A DNA stretch of 64,000 bases from Histophilus somni. GTDB taxonomy: Bacteria; Pseudomonadota; Gammaproteobacteria; Enterobacterales; Pasteurellaceae. Positions 24,531 through 34,841 of this stretch are shown here, in pieces. The notes beneath the pieces are model-generated. The model saw only the letters and a program-made list of their open reading frames with translations. It searched no databases and was not told the origin of the DNA. The stretch lies in contig NZ_JACHGQ010000002.1 of NCBI RefSeq assembly GCF_014202395.1, positions 124,001 through 188,000 of the forward strand, read 5' to 3'. The translations under genes were made by a program, and so were the position numbers. The first letter of the stretch is position 1; every line of letters starts with the position of its first letter.

Positions 24531-26039
24531 CTAACTACTGAATGCCAGTCGCATAATATTATCAGTATTGATATCTTCACCTTTCAACGATTGACTAAGC
24601 TTACCGTCGTGCATTACCAAAACTCGACTAGACATTTGTTCTATTTCCTCCAAGTCAGATGAAATGAACAACACGGCTACATTTTGTTTGGCAATACTTT
24701 TTATTAATTGATAAATATCTGCTCTCGCACCAATATCAACGCCACGAGTTGGCTCATCAACAATCAACAACCGAGGATCGGCTTCCAAACATTTTGCGAT
24801 CAAAATTTTTTGCTGATTACCACCTGATAAGGTACGTACCGATTGCTCAACATGATTAAATTTTATTCCGATAGCATGGTAATAGCGTTCTAAAATTGCT
24901 TTCTCCTTGGACTCATCAATCCAAAAGCCCATATCATGATAGGTTAATCCGCAGGTATTCCAACTTAATGGTGAATCCAAATGCAATCCAGAGGCTTGCC
25001 TATCTTCGGGCAAATACACTAAGCCTCGTTTAAGCCGTTGCTTAACGGACAGTGAATTAATTAGCTCATCACAAAATATCACTTTACCGGATTTGGCTTT
25101 ACGCAAACCATACAGCGTTTCAGCTAATTCGGTTCTACCTGAGCCGACTACGCCTGCTAATCCTAAAATCTCGCCAGGATAAATTTCAAAGTTGATATCT
25201 CGGAATCCTTCACCAGTGAAATTTTCTACTGTCAATAATGGAAATTCGGTCGATTTCACCCTCTTATGCCCTGGTAAATCCAACCACAACTGCTGACTTT
25301 CTGTTAATGATGCATTTTTAGCTCGAGGAGTAATCGCCTGAATAACATCGTCGTGATTGATCTTGTCAATTGGCTCGCTTAAGGCAATGTAACCATCTCG
25401 CATTACACTCACCCAATCAGCAATTTGCCAAACTTCAGACAATTTATGCGAAATAAAAACAATCCCTACCCCTTTGACGAGTAAGGAATTTATCTGTCCG
25501 AATAAATTTTCGGTTTCCACTGGTGTTAATGAGGCGGTAGGTTCATCTAAAATCAGAATCTGAGCATCTCGCATTAAGCCTCGCATAATTTCAACTAACT
25601 GCTGATCAGCAACATCTAATAAACCAGCCTGCATATCCAAATTTAAATGTGAGTTTAGTTCCGTCAACAACGCTGTGAGCTTTGACTGTAAATCCATTGT
25701 TCTTGGCAAACCGAATAAAATATTCTCTTTGACACTCAAATTAGAAAATAACAAAGGTTCTTGCGGAACAAGGTAAATACCTAATTGATGTGCCTTGCTT
25801 GGTGTTAAATTGGTTCGGACTTTGCCATGAATTTTTAACGTACCGGTATCTTGCAGCTGAATACCGGCAATAATTTTCATCAAGGTTGATTTGCCAGCAC
25901 CGTTTCCACCAAGTAGAGTATGCACCTGCCCAGAATAAAGGGAAAAGTTAATGGATTTTAGTACTTCAACACCAGAGAAAGCTTTACTTACATCACAAGC
26001 TTCCAGTAAAGGCGTAGGATTAGATTCTGTCTCTTTCAT
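24531..26039 (-). CDS. lsrA: LsrA, AI-2 ABC transporter ATPase
   Basis: 502 residues with two fused nucleotide-binding domains. The first has Walker [10 protein letters not shown] and Walker [10 protein letters not shown]. The second has a GxGRTE-type degenerate Walker A ([10 protein letters not shown]), the signature LSGGNQQK and Walker [11 protein letters not shown]. This is the RbsA-class layout. It is the first gene of the operon. Two perfect CRP sites and an inverted repeat lie in the 217-base gap to lsrR. Confidence 0.95.
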   Translation of the reverse strand: MKETESNPTPLLEACDVSKAFSGVEVLKSINFSLYSGQVHTLLGGNGAGKSTLMKIIAGIQLQDTGTLKIHGKVRTNLTPSKAHQLGIYLVPQEPLLFSNLSVKENILFGLPRTMDLQSKLTALLTELNSHLNLDMQAGLLDVADQQLVEIMRGLMRDAQILILDEPTASLTPVETENLFGQINSLLVKGVGIVFISHKLSEVWQIADWVSVMRDGYIALSEPIDKINHDDVIQAITPRAKNASLTESQQLWLDLPGHKRVKSTEFPLLTVENFTGEGFRDINFEIYPGEILGLAGVVGSGRTELAETLYGLRKAKSGKVIFCDELINSLSVKQRLKRGLVYLPEDRQASGLHLDSPLSWNTCGLTYHDMGFWIDESKEKAILERYYHAIGIKFNHVEQSVRTLSGGNQQKILIAKCLEADPRLLIVDEPTRGVDIGARADIYQLIKSIAKQNVAVLFISSDLEEIEQMSSRVLVMHDGKLSQSLKGEDINTDNIMRLAFSS

Positions 26040-26054
26040 TTTCGCCCCTTCAAA

Positions 26055-26091
26055 TTGAACAAATGAAAATTTTAATTGTCATTTGTTCCAA
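26055..26091. promoter_or_regulatory. Inverted repeat, candidate LsrR operator
   Basis: TTGAACAAATGA and TCATTTGTTCCAA form a nearly perfect inverted repeat with 12 bases between the arms, 16 bases upstream of lsrA. LsrR represses the lsr operon until phospho-AI-2 binds, so an operator close to lsrA is expected. The assignment rests on position and symmetry. Confidence 0.5.
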
Positions 26092-26118
26092 ATCATAACC
26101 CAAAAAATTCTATTTTTT

Positions 26119-26134
26119 TGTGATAAACTTCACA
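26119..26134. promoter_or_regulatory. CRP-binding site, lsrA side
   Basis: TGTGATAAACTTCACA matches the CRP consensus TGTGA-N6-TCACA at every fixed position. It is 80 bases from the lsrA start. lsr operons need cAMP-CRP in E. coli. Confidence 0.85.
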
Positions 26135-26176
26135 TTTTTAAGAATTTTATGTCTTTTTTTCACATTAAATGTAAAA

Positions 26177-26192
26177 TGTGATCGAATTCACA
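26177..26192. promoter_or_regulatory. CRP-binding site, lsrR side
   Basis: TGTGATCGAATTCACA is a second perfect CRP consensus, centred 58 bases from the first and about 65 bases from the lsrR start. The paired sites could serve the two divergent operons separately. Confidence 0.85.
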
Positions 26193-26256
26193 CTTTAGAA
26201 AAAGAACATTTGATTAAAATTAAAATCAGATGAATAATAAAAACAGGGTAAAAAAA

Positions 26257-27216
26257 ATGATAAATTTAGATAATCACTACGAGTCTGGCTTTAACGAGGA
26301 AGAGTTATTAGCACGCATTGCGTGGTTCTACTACCACGATAATCTGACACAAAATGAAATTGGTGAGAAATTGGGCTTGCCCCGTTTAAAAGTTTCACGC
26401 TTACTGGAAAAAGGGCGACAAATCGGCTTAATCAAAGTTCAAATCAACTCTCGTTATAAAGGATGCTTGGAACTAGAAGAAGCTTTAAAACAGCGATTTC
26501 ATTTACAGCATATTCGTGTGTTGCCAGAGTTACAGAATTATGAAGTCAATGCCCGCTTAGGTGTCGGAGCCTCTCAAATGTTGATGGGATTACTCAAAGC
26601 AAAGCAAGTTCTCTCTTTTGGGTTTGGTGACACCGTGATGCACACGGTAAAGCACTGCAATGATTTTATTAAACAAAACCAGATTAAGTTAATCACCTTA
26701 ACCGGCGGTGTTGGACCTTATATGCAAAGTATTGGGCAACTTGATAGTAGCTGTGCTATCAGTATTATTCCCGCCCCTCTACGAGCTTCTTCACCTGAAG
26801 CTGCACAACTTTTCCAAAAAGAGGGGTATGTACGAGATATTATGTTAGCAGCCAGTATGGCTGATGTTGCCGTCGTTGGTATCGGATCTACGGTTCAGAA
26901 AACACGCTCCACTTTGCTTCAAACAGGTTATATCATCAATGAAAAACAACTAGATGAATTTCGTCAAAAAGGTGCTGTGGGGGATATTTTAGGCTATTTC
27001 TTACAAGAAAATGGAAACATTCAACCGGATATGCCGATTCACGAGGAATTAATCAGCGTTTCATTAGATAGTATCAAGCGAATACCGACTATTATTGGCG
27101 TTGCCGGTGGTGAAGATAAAGTTGAAGCAATTATTGCCGCACTTTTAGGACAGCATATCAATTCATTAGTCACAGAGGAAAAAACCGCACGCACTATTTT
27201 AGCTAAAGTAGTGTAA
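26257..27216 (+). CDS. lsrR: LsrR, AI-2-responsive transcriptional repressor
   Basis: 319 residues of the SorC/DeoR-like family. The N-terminal helix-turn-helix ([36 protein letters not shown]) is nearly the E. coli LsrR sequence, and a sugar-phosphate-binding domain follows. Phospho-AI-2 releases it from DNA. I prefer the ATG at 26257: AGGG lies eight bases upstream and it leaves the same short N-terminal arm as in E. coli. The ATG at 26230 is possible. lsrK follows by 32 bases. Confidence 0.93.
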   Translation: MINLDNHYESGFNEEELLARIAWFYYHDNLTQNEIGEKLGLPRLKVSRLLEKGRQIGLIKVQINSRYKGCLELEEALKQRFHLQHIRVLPELQNYEVNARLGVGASQMLMGLLKAKQVLSFGFGDTVMHTVKHCNDFIKQNQIKLITLTGGVGPYMQSIGQLDSSCAISIIPAPLRASSPEAAQLFQKEGYVRDIMLAASMADVAVVGIGSTVQKTRSTLLQTGYIINEKQLDEFRQKGAVGDILGYFLQENGNIQPDMPIHEELISVSLDSIKRIPTIIGVAGGEDKVEAIIAALLGQHINSLVTEEKTARTILAKVV

Positions 27217-27248
27217 CGATTTTCCTCAGATAATCGGAGGAAAACATA

Positions 27249-28823
27249 ATGCAATTATCCCGTTATTTAATGGCATTAGATGCCGGCACAGGTAGTATTC
27301 GTGCAGTTATTTTTGATCTTGAAGGAAATCAAATCGCTACGTCACAAAAAGAATGGACACATATTTCCGACCAAAATATCCCAGGCTCAATGGGCTTTGA
27401 TTTACAAAATAACTGGCACCTTGCTTGCTTATGTATTCAAGAAGTTTTAGCTACCAGCCAAATAGATGCTAAACAAATTATAGCTATATCGACTTGCTCT
27501 ATGCGTGAAGGCATTGTTTTATACGATGCCAATAAAAACCCGATTTGGGCGTGCGGTAATGTGGATGCCAGATCTGTAGAAGAAGTTATTCAATTAAAGT
27601 CTCTAAACCAGTATCAGTTTGAACAACAAGTTTATCAATCCTCCGGTCAAACACTGGCATTAAGTGCATTACCCCGTTTACTTTGGCTTGCACATCATCA
27701 ACCTAATCTTTATGCTCAAGTCCATTTTCTCTCTATGATTAGCGATTGGTTAGGATTTATGCTTAGCGGAGAACTGGCCGTCGAACCTTCAAATGCTGGC
27801 ACAACCGGCATTCTCAACCTAAAAACCCGAAAATGGGAGCACACTTTACTAGAGATGGCTGGACTCAATCCTGCTATTTTACCGAAAGTAAAAGAGACAG
27901 GTGAAATACTCGGTCAAGTAACCGCCCATTCTGCACAGCAAACCGGGTTAATAGTCGGCACGCCTATTGTTGTTGGTGGTGGTGATGTGCAATTAGGTTG
28001 TATCGGACTAGGGATCACAGAACCGGGGCAAGCTGCTATTATTGGAGGAACTTTCTGGCAACAGGTCGTAAACTTACCACAAGCAATGACAGATCCTAAA
28101 ATGAATATACGCATCAATCCGCATGTCATTGCACCGATGGTACAAGCAGAATCTATCAGCTTCTTTACAGGGCTTACTATGCGTTGGTTTAGAGATGCTT
28201 TCTGTGAAGAAGAAAAAGCCGTCGCTCATCGCTTAGGTGTTGATGCTTACACATTACTGGAACAAATGGCAGAAAAGATACCCGTAGGTTCAAATGATGT
28301 TATTCCTGTATTCTCTGATGCTATGCATTTCAAATCTTGGTATCACGCAGCCCCATCATTTATTAACCTTTCGATTGATCCTGAAAAATGTAACAAATCA
28401 GTCCTGTTTAGGGCATTACAAGAAAATGCAGCAATTGTATCTTCATGTAATCTTGATCAAGTCCAGCAATTCAGCCAAGTTAATCTTACCAGTATTGTTT
28501 TTGCCGGAGGTGGTGCAAAAGGGAAATTATGGAGCCAAATTCTAGCCGATGTAACAGGATTGGTTGTTAATGTACCTGTAGTAAAAGAAGCAACTGCTCT
28601 AGGATGTGCCATTGCAGCTGGAGTAGGTGCTGGTATTTATACTTCATTACATGAAGCAGGTAAAACATTAGTAAAATTTGAAAGACAACATCAACCAAAT
28701 GCAAGAAATCATAATTTATATCAAATACATAAAGAAAAATGGCAAGAAATATACCAGCAGCAATTGAAATTGGTTGACAGAGGACTAACCATTTCGCTTT
28801 GGAAAGCTCCTGGGATTAAATAA
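27249..28823 (+). CDS. lsrK: LsrK, AI-2 kinase
   Basis: 524 residues of the FGGY kinase family: the ATP-site start [20 protein letters not shown], the [11 protein letters not shown] stretch, and the C-terminal [20 protein letters not shown] signature. LsrK phosphorylates imported AI-2 (DPD), trapping it and creating the LsrR inducer. GGAGG lies about seven bases before the ATG. With lsrR it forms the divergent arm of the locus, as in E. coli. Confidence 0.95.
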   Translation: MQLSRYLMALDAGTGSIRAVIFDLEGNQIATSQKEWTHISDQNIPGSMGFDLQNNWHLACLCIQEVLATSQIDAKQIIAISTCSMREGIVLYDANKNPIWACGNVDARSVEEVIQLKSLNQYQFEQQVYQSSGQTLALSALPRLLWLAHHQPNLYAQVHFLSMISDWLGFMLSGELAVEPSNAGTTGILNLKTRKWEHTLLEMAGLNPAILPKVKETGEILGQVTAHSAQQTGLIVGTPIVVGGGDVQLGCIGLGITEPGQAAIIGGTFWQQVVNLPQAMTDPKMNIRINPHVIAPMVQAESISFFTGLTMRWFRDAFCEEEKAVAHRLGVDAYTLLEQMAEKIPVGSNDVIPVFSDAMHFKSWYHAAPSFINLSIDPEKCNKSVLFRALQENAAIVSSCNLDQVQQFSQVNLTSIVFAGGGAKGKLWSQILADVTGLVVNVPVVKEATALGCAIAAGVGAGIYTSLHEAGKTLVKFERQHQPNARNHNLYQIHKEKWQEIYQQQLKLVDRGLTISLWKAPGIK

Positions 28824-28837
28824 ATATCTAAAACGAC

Positions 28838-28884
28838 AGCAACGTAAACTTAAAAAGAGTATACCAATTTTTCTTTACGTTGCT
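28838..28884 (+). terminator. Long inverted repeat after lsrK
   Basis: AGCAACGTAAA and TTTACGTTGCT are perfect eleven-base arms separated by 25 bases, starting 15 bases after the lsrK stop. It can form a hairpin that ends or protects the lsrRK message. The large loop and missing T run make it an unusual terminator. Confidence 0.45.
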
Positions 28885-28963
28885 ACTTCACTTTTCCAGT
28901 CAAGTGACTAAAATCTACCGGAATTTCTTCACCTCATGAAATTACCTTTCATATTAAATCTAA

Positions 28964-29206
28964 GCAATAACCCGATTATTCTCTCTTAGACATACCGTAT
29001 TAGCTCAGATATTGAGTGGTAAGTACGCAATCCTTAAACCAACAATAACAACTCATCAAATTGGCTTGATTTAAGCATTCATTGATTGTATTGTAACGGC
29101 TTTTGTTTCACGCCAAATTAATCCTGTATTACTTTATCATTTAGGCGTGGGCGTTTCCGTCGGCATGCACAAAAAGAGAAAAGCTCACGAAAACGCTAAA
29201 CCCTAA
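28964..29206 (+). pseudogene. Possible decayed membrane-protein gene fragment
   Basis: The 410 bases between lsrK and dusA hold no intact gene. One plus-strand frame reads for about 80 codons with a single in-frame TAA (29072-29074). It includes TVLAQILSGKYAILKPT and then VTAFVSRQINPVLLYHLGVG followed by a basic tail. This resembles the end of a membrane protein that has lost its start. I do not recognise the family, and it could be chance. Confidence 0.2.
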
Positions 29207-29233
29207 CCGTTTCAATTATCAAACAAGTAAAAA

Positions 29234-30220
29234 ATGAAGCAAAATCAACCGCACTTTTATCGAGGTCGTTTTTCCGTTGCTCCTATGCTGGACTGGACTA
29301 CACGCCACTGCCGTTTTTTCCATCGGCAGTTCAGCCGGTATACCTTACTCTATACAGAAATGGTTACTACCGGTGCAATTATTCATGCCAAATACGATCA
29401 TCTTGCTTATGATGTATCGGAAAACCCCGTGGCATTACAACTCGGCGGAAGTGATCCTGAAAAACTGCAATATTGTGCAAAAAAAGCTGAAGAACGTGGC
29501 TATCAAGAAATAAACTTGAATGTAGGTTGTCCATCCGATCGGGTGCAAAATGGGATGTTCGGTGCTTGCCTGATGGCAAGGGCTGCTCTAGTAGCAGAAT
29601 GTGTGAACGCAATGCAAAGTGCGGTCAATATTCCAGTCACAGTAAAAACTCGTCTTGGTATTGATGAGTTTGATAGCTATGAATTTCTATGTGATTTTAT
29701 CGAAAAAGTACATAATATCGGTTGCCAAGAATTTATTATTCATGCTAGAAAAGCATGGTTATCAGGGTTAAGTCCAAAAGAAAATCGTGAAATTCCGCCA
29801 CTTAATTATGAGCGAGTTTATCAGTTGAAAAAGGATTTTCCTGATTTATTGATCAGCATTAATGGCGGAATTAAAACGCTTGAAGAAATTCAACGACATC
29901 TCAATTATGTGGACGGAGTAATGGTTGGGCGTGAAGCTTATCAAAACCCGTCTTTATTGGGCTATATTGATCAAGCGTTATTTGATCCGTCTTGTGCAAT
30001 TATCACGCCAAGACAAGCAATAGAAAATATGTTTCCTTACATAGAGCAACAATTGAGTCAAGGCGTTTATCTTAATCATATTGCTCGCCATTTATTAGGT
30101 GCATTTCAACAATGTAAAGGGGCAAGGCAATGGCGACGCTATATGAGTGAAAACATCCATAAATCTCATGCCGGTGTGGAGGTTATTGAAAAAGCCTTAA
30201 CTTTCATTGAGGAAAAATAA
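29234..30220 (+). CDS. dusA: tRNA-dihydrouridine(20/20a) synthase DusA
   Basis: 328 residues with the Dus TIM barrel: [40 protein letters not shown], the catalytic-Cys segment [21 protein letters not shown], and [13 protein letters not shown] for FMN phosphate binding. The LDWT and TTGAI motifs point to DusA rather than DusB or DusC. It reduces uridine 20 or 20a in tRNA D-loops. Two uptake signals lie inside the gene. Confidence 0.94.
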   Translation: MKQNQPHFYRGRFSVAPMLDWTTRHCRFFHRQFSRYTLLYTEMVTTGAIIHAKYDHLAYDVSENPVALQLGGSDPEKLQYCAKKAEERGYQEINLNVGCPSDRVQNGMFGACLMARAALVAECVNAMQSAVNIPVTVKTRLGIDEFDSYEFLCDFIEKVHNIGCQEFIIHARKAWLSGLSPKENREIPPLNYERVYQLKKDFPDLLISINGGIKTLEEIQRHLNYVDGVMVGREAYQNPSLLGYIDQALFDPSCAIITPRQAIENMFPYIEQQLSQGVYLNHIARHLLGAFQQCKGARQWRRYMSENIHKSHAGVEVIEKALTFIEEK

Positions 30221-30228
30221 AACCTATA

Positions 30229-30265
30229 AAAATGCCCTTAACAATGATTTTTAAGGGCATTTTTA
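30229..30265. terminator. Bidirectional terminator between dusA and hemY
   Basis: AAAATGCCCTTAA and TTAAGGGCATTTT form a 13-pair stem around a nine-base loop, ending in T and A tracts on both strands. It separates the converging genes dusA and hemY. Confidence 0.9.
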
Positions 30266-30274
30266 ACAATATAC

Positions 30275-31552
30275 TTAGGATTTTTGTTCTAAAAGGGCGG
30301 TCGGATTTTCTGCTGTTTTTTTGGTTTTATTTTCCGACTCTTTAATTGACATCGCATTTCTCAATCCTTCCTCACGAACTTTTTGTGCTAATTCAAGCTC
30401 TCCAACCTGTTCGAAAACATAAGCCGCCATAGTAATATCATTTGCTTGTAAGCTCGCTTTATTCTCTATCACTTTCTTGAATGCTTCTGCCGCTTTAGCG
30501 AAATCATCATTACGCACATAAAGGTAACCTAACGCACGTTCAACACAGCAACAATCTTTACTGTTTGACTGTTTTGCACGTTTTTCCAAAAGTTTTAATA
30601 ACTTACTGTTATCTTCTGGTTGTAAACGAGTAATTTGAGTACAAAGAGCAACATTAGCTTCAACACTATTTTCAACTTTTTTCAGAGCATCAATAGCTAA
30701 CTCATAAGCACTTTCATGATCATCACTATCTAGTAAACGACGAATTAAACCAACCTTAACATATAAATCATTACGGCGTTTACGAGGCTGTTCATCCCAC
30801 CAACGTAATAACCCATCAACACCCTCTTCGTTCATTTTCTCGTCTAATAAACCATCTTCGACTTTACGTTGAAGTGCGGTGAATTCATCGGAAGAATATA
30901 ATCCAACTTTTTCAATTTGATCTAGAATTTTATCCAATGCGTGGAAGGCGGCAGATTTCAGGTAAATTTTCACTGCCAGCTTTAATACTTCTTTATTACG
31001 AGAGGTCATCTCCAGTAAACTATCCACCGAACTACGAGCTGCCGGAAGTTTATTTTGTTGCAATAAAATTCTAGTACGTGCAATTTCGACAATTAAACTG
31101 TCTGTACCTGCTAATTCTGTTGCTTCAATTAAATAGCGATTGGCAACAAAATCATCGCCTCGCTGTTGTGCCGCTTCCGCCGCTTTAATTAAATTCAATA
31201 TCGGTTTATCTGAATGTCTAGCATTTTTTCCAATCAATTTCTCAGCTTTGGAATAATCGCCCTCATTCATCTTCACTAAACCTTCCAAAGTTTGACGTTG
31301 TGCCTTAACACGTTTACGACGAGAGAACCAACTATAGGTATTATTACTCAAACGGAAGAAACGTGTAACCACCCATTCAATCAGATAAACAATGGCCATT
31401 AAAATCACAAAGAAAATAACCAACATCGTGATTGACATTTCGATGTTATAGCTTGCCGTTTGAATTAACACATATCCCTGTTTACCTGATAAATAGGGAC
31501 CGCCAATTAATCCAGCCAATAAAACCAGCATTAAAAATAGAACTCTGAACAT
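30275..31552 (-). CDS. hemY: HemY, tetratricopeptide inner-membrane protein
   Basis: 425 residues: two N-terminal membrane segments (about 2-20 and 40-62), then helical tetratricopeptide-like repeats such as [23 protein letters not shown]. This is the gammaproteobacterial HemY of hemCDXY, not the protoporphyrinogen oxidase of the same name. Its role in heme-pathway organisation is not defined. It follows hemX by 14 bases and ends at a bidirectional terminator. Confidence 0.93.
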   Translation of the reverse strand: MFRVLFLMLVLLAGLIGGPYLSGKQGYVLIQTASYNIEMSITMLVIFFVILMAIVYLIEWVVTRFFRLSNNTYSWFSRRKRVKAQRQTLEGLVKMNEGDYSKAEKLIGKNARHSDKPILNLIKAAEAAQQRGDDFVANRYLIEATELAGTDSLIVEIARTRILLQQNKLPAARSSVDSLLEMTSRNKEVLKLAVKIYLKSAAFHALDKILDQIEKVGLYSSDEFTALQRKVEDGLLDEKMNEEGVDGLLRWWDEQPRKRRNDLYVKVGLIRRLLDSDDHESAYELAIDALKKVENSVEANVALCTQITRLQPEDNSKLLKLLEKRAKQSNSKDCCCVERALGYLYVRNDDFAKAAEAFKKVIENKASLQANDITMAAYVFEQVGELELAQKVREEGLRNAMSIKESENKTKKTAENPTALLEQKS

Positions 31553-31566
31553 ACGCTATTCTCCTA

Positions 31567-32931
31567 TTACTGTGCTTGCTCAACAGGCTGTTCAATTGGC
31601 TTTTCATCAGATTTTTCAACAGCTTGATCTGTTTTCCCTTCCTCAGATACTTGATCTGTTGAGCTAACCAAGTCTTTATCTACTGTCATTTCAATTTTTT
31701 GTACAGATGACTGTTCCTTATTCAATAACTTATCCAACAAAAGCAAACTTTTTAATTGGTTAGGAACATCAACATAGATAGATTTCTCAGCAAGTTCATC
31801 AATCTCTTTCAAGAAATTTTGTGCCACTTCAGTGCTTGTATCAAAATAGCTTCTTATCCAAGAACCTACAATTTCAAGTGATTGTTTATATAAATCATTT
31901 TGCTGACGAGGTACTGCCATAATCGCAATTTGCAAACGTAAACGAATATTTTCACGTAAATAAATATCTTGATTTGGTGCAAGTAATTCCTTTGAGTTCA
32001 CATGGCGAGGTTTTACACGAATAAAATGATTTAAAAAAGATACCGCACTTTTTTCTACGTTTTCTTTCCAATCCTGTAAGGAATCGCTTAATTGAGTATT
32101 TTCTTGCTCATCGAAATTCACATTTAATACAACTAATTCATCAATACCGTTTGCTAATTGAGATAAATGTTGCATGATGGCATTTTGATCTACATTATTT
32201 ACTGATAATAACTGTTTTAAATCTGCATTAATTGCCTGACGAATGTTAATGACTTTAGGATCATTAACCTTAACGAGTGTTTCATCCGCCACTTTCAATA
32301 ACGCAATAGCTGTCTCCACATCATTATCCAATACGATTTTACGTAAAGCATTATTCAACAAATAATCTGTTTCAAACAACAACCAATCCGTCGATTGTTC
32401 AACTTTACCAACCGCATCCAATTTATTTACTTGTGCTTGTAAACTTTGAATAAGCTGGTTTTGTTTTGTCATTTCATTTTCCAGTCGCTCAATCTTCTGT
32501 ATAAAAGTTTGCTTATATTCTTCAACTGTTGCCAACAAAGTATCATTGTTTTCCGGCGACACAGCTTCCGACGGTTGGCTAAGTGCGGTCAACTTTTGCT
32601 GAATTTCTTCTACTTTTTGTTGACCAAAATAATAGCCAGCTCCCCCAATACCCAATGCAATAAGCAAAGCTAATAGAGCAATGACTGTCCCTCCTTTTTT
32701 CACCACTACAGTTTCAACTTGAGCTGCTGTTCTTTTTTCGCCAACTTGTTCATTCTCTCTTTCCATAAAATGCTCCTGATTTGAAAAAGTTTCCTGTTTA
32801 GCCTTACTTTCTTGCTTTACAATATCCTCAGCCGGTACTTCCTCATATTGCAATTCTGCCTCCAAAGGAGGATTTTGCACGGATATATTATCCTGTTTTT
32901 CTGTGCTAACCTTTGAATGTTTCTTCGTCAT
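31567..32931 (-). CDS. hemX: HemX family protein
   Basis: 454 residues with a charged cytoplasmic N-terminus, one membrane segment at about 83-103 (GTVIALLALLIALGIGGAGYYFG), and a coiled-coil-rich domain (EEYKQTFIQKIERLENEMTKQNQLIQSL). It was once annotated as a uroporphyrin-III methyltransferase, but it lacks the SAM-binding motifs of that family. The C-terminus is Glu-rich and repetitive (KSDEKPIEQPVEQAQ). Its length exceeds E. coli HemX (about 393). Confidence 0.92.
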   Translation of the reverse strand: MTKKHSKVSTEKQDNISVQNPPLEAELQYEEVPAEDIVKQESKAKQETFSNQEHFMERENEQVGEKRTAAQVETVVVKKGGTVIALLALLIALGIGGAGYYFGQQKVEEIQQKLTALSQPSEAVSPENNDTLLATVEEYKQTFIQKIERLENEMTKQNQLIQSLQAQVNKLDAVGKVEQSTDWLLFETDYLLNNALRKIVLDNDVETAIALLKVADETLVKVNDPKVINIRQAINADLKQLLSVNNVDQNAIMQHLSQLANGIDELVVLNVNFDEQENTQLSDSLQDWKENVEKSAVSFLNHFIRVKPRHVNSKELLAPNQDIYLRENIRLRLQIAIMAVPRQQNDLYKQSLEIVGSWIRSYFDTSTEVAQNFLKEIDELAEKSIYVDVPNQLKSLLLLDKLLNKEQSSVQKIEMTVDKDLVSSTDQVSEEGKTDQAVEKSDEKPIEQPVEQAQ

Positions 32932-32966
32932 AATTTTTATTCCTTAATCAAATGAAATTCCAGCCT

Positions 32967-33707
32967 TCATTGTTGCAATGCAAGGAAAAGACTCAAGTTA
33001 TCCGCTTTATCTGCCACAACAATATTTGTCCACCCAACACTTTTTGCCAATGCCGCTATACGTTGACTTACCGTTACTAAACGACAACTGAATAACCAGC
33101 CTGTTTCATTGGTTGGCACAAGTTTCACTAAGTAATTTAGCATCTCTTGACTTGTTACAACAATGGTATCTACCCCAATACGTTGGCATAAACTAATTTT
33201 TTCCAACTTATTATATTCAATGGGCATTCGTTGATAACATTCCAGAGTTTCAACTTTAGCTCCTCGCAAAATAGCCTGCTCAGTAAAAAATTCCCGTCCT
33301 CCATTCGCTCTCAAAATCAAAATATTCCGTGCCTGAAGGTCTTGCATTTGAGGTAAATTAAGTAATCCTTCACTACTTTCTTGCTCAACAGGATAATACA
33401 CCGAATTTTCTATTTGGCTCGCAAAATATTCTGCAGTTCGTTGCCCAACCGTAAAGTAATATAAGTCCGAACGCCAACAAAAACCTACCGCACTTAAGGT
33501 TTTTTGTGCATATTCCACCGCATTTTTAGATACTGCAACTACATAATCACCGCAATTTAATTGTTGTAATTTATTGGGTAATCGATTTAATTCTTGCCCC
33601 GCTATAATGGAAATAAGCGGTAAATGGAGTGCCATAATTCCGGCTTTATTAAGCATCTCAACAAGTCGCTCTCCTCGCTCACCGGGTCGTGTAATTAAAA
33701 CTGCCAT
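32967..33707 (-). CDS. hemD: Uroporphyrinogen-III synthase
   Basis: 246 residues with the two-lobed HemD fold: AVLITRPGERGERLVEMLNKAG at the start and DTIVVTSQEMLNYLVKL in the second half. It closes and inverts ring D of hydroxymethylbilane to give uroporphyrinogen III. It follows hemC by 14 bases. HemD sequences diverge widely, so position is important evidence. Confidence 0.95.
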   Translation of the reverse strand: MAVLITRPGERGERLVEMLNKAGIMALHLPLISIIAGQELNRLPNKLQQLNCGDYVVAVSKNAVEYAQKTLSAVGFCWRSDLYYFTVGQRTAEYFASQIENSVYYPVEQESSEGLLNLPQMQDLQARNILILRANGGREFFTEQAILRGAKVETLECYQRMPIEYNKLEKISLCQRIGVDTIVVTSQEMLNYLVKLVPTNETGWLFSCRLVTVSQRIAALAKSVGWTNIVVADKADNLSLFLALQQ

Positions 33708-33721
33708 TGCCTCTTACTCAA

Positions 33722-34687
33722 TTATGATTGATAAACAGCCTGTAAGATTTTATCTGCACCTTGCTGTAATAATTGTTCAGCAATACTCACGCCTAATTCT
33801 TCCGCTTTTTGCACCGCACTTTGCGATGATTCAAAATCAAGAGATAATTCAAATTGCCCTTCTGCCGATAGAATTTGTGAACCGTGAACATCTCCCACTA
33901 AACCACGCAAATATAACTGATTATTCTCTAAAATTGCATAAGCACCAATCGGAACTTGGCAACCACCTTGCAAATGAAAATTCATTGCACGCTCTGCCAA
34001 TACGCAATAAGTGGTCGTCTGATCAGCCAACGGCATCAATAAAGATTGCACATCTCGATCATCTACCCGACACTCAATTCCTACCGCACCTTGTCCACAA
34101 GCAGGTAAAATCGTATCAATTTCAATAAAAGAGCGAATACGTTCAGTCAATCCTAACCGAATTAATCCTGCCGAAGCTAAGATAATCGCATCATAATCAC
34201 CCTGATCTAACTTATTTAATCTTGTTCCAACATTACCACGTAAAGAACGGATATCGAGATCCGCTCGCCAGTTTTTGAGTTGACATTGCCTACGTAAACT
34301 CGATGTTCCTACAATAGCACCTTGCGGTAACTCGTCTAAAGTGCGGTACTTATTTGAAACAAATGCATCACGAGGATCCTCTCTCGGACAAATCACACTT
34401 AGCTCTAATCCTTTCGGAAATTGCATTGGCACATCTTTCATCGAATGCACCGCAATATCCGCTTCACCATTTAACAACGCATTTTCTAATTCTTTTACAA
34501 ATAATCCCTTTCCGCCAATTTTAGCTAAAGGTGTATCTAAGATAACATCGCCTTTTGTGATGATAGGGACAAGTTCGACACTTAAATGAGAATAACGTTG
34601 TTGTAGGCGATTTTTAACGTAATTTGCCTGCCATAATGCTAACGGACTTTGACGTGTCGCAATTTTTAGGGTCTTGTTGATACTCAT
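33722..34687 (-). CDS. hemC: Porphobilinogen deaminase
   Basis: 321 residues with [37 protein letters not shown] and the dipyrromethane-cofactor Cys in [13 protein letters not shown]. It joins four porphobilinogen units into hydroxymethylbilane. No Shine-Dalgarno sequence is visible before the ATG, and TATATT lies only seven bases upstream of the start, so the message could be leaderless or nearly so. It diverges from cyaA, as in enterobacteria. Confidence 0.97.
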   Translation of the reverse strand: MSINKTLKIATRQSPLALWQANYVKNRLQQRYSHLSVELVPIITKGDVILDTPLAKIGGKGLFVKELENALLNGEADIAVHSMKDVPMQFPKGLELSVICPREDPRDAFVSNKYRTLDELPQGAIVGTSSLRRQCQLKNWRADLDIRSLRGNVGTRLNKLDQGDYDAIILASAGLIRLGLTERIRSFIEIDTILPACGQGAVGIECRVDDRDVQSLLMPLADQTTTYCVLAERAMNFHLQGGCQVPIGAYAILENNQLYLRGLVGDVHGSQILSAEGQFELSLDFESSQSAVQKAEELGVSIAEQLLQQGADKILQAVYQS

Positions 34688-34841
34688 ATGTAGAAATATA
34701 GATTAGACTCGTAATCGCAATATCCTATCACTGTTACTCTGAAATGTCAGTGTAGATTTAATTTTTTACTTGATTTTTTTGCTTTCATACAAGGGGAGTG
34801 ATAGAGTAAGCAACGATTAATTTATCTAGATAGAGAATAAC

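Noticed and set aside
28838-28884. Inverted repeat considered as an insertion-sequence end or CRISPR repeat
   Set aside because: There is only one pair of arms, no transposase and no repeat series; a transcript-end hairpin after lsrK explains it better.
33574-34128. 184-codon plus-strand frame across hemD and hemC
   Set aside because: It covers two well-supported genes on the other strand and shows no family motif or start signal.
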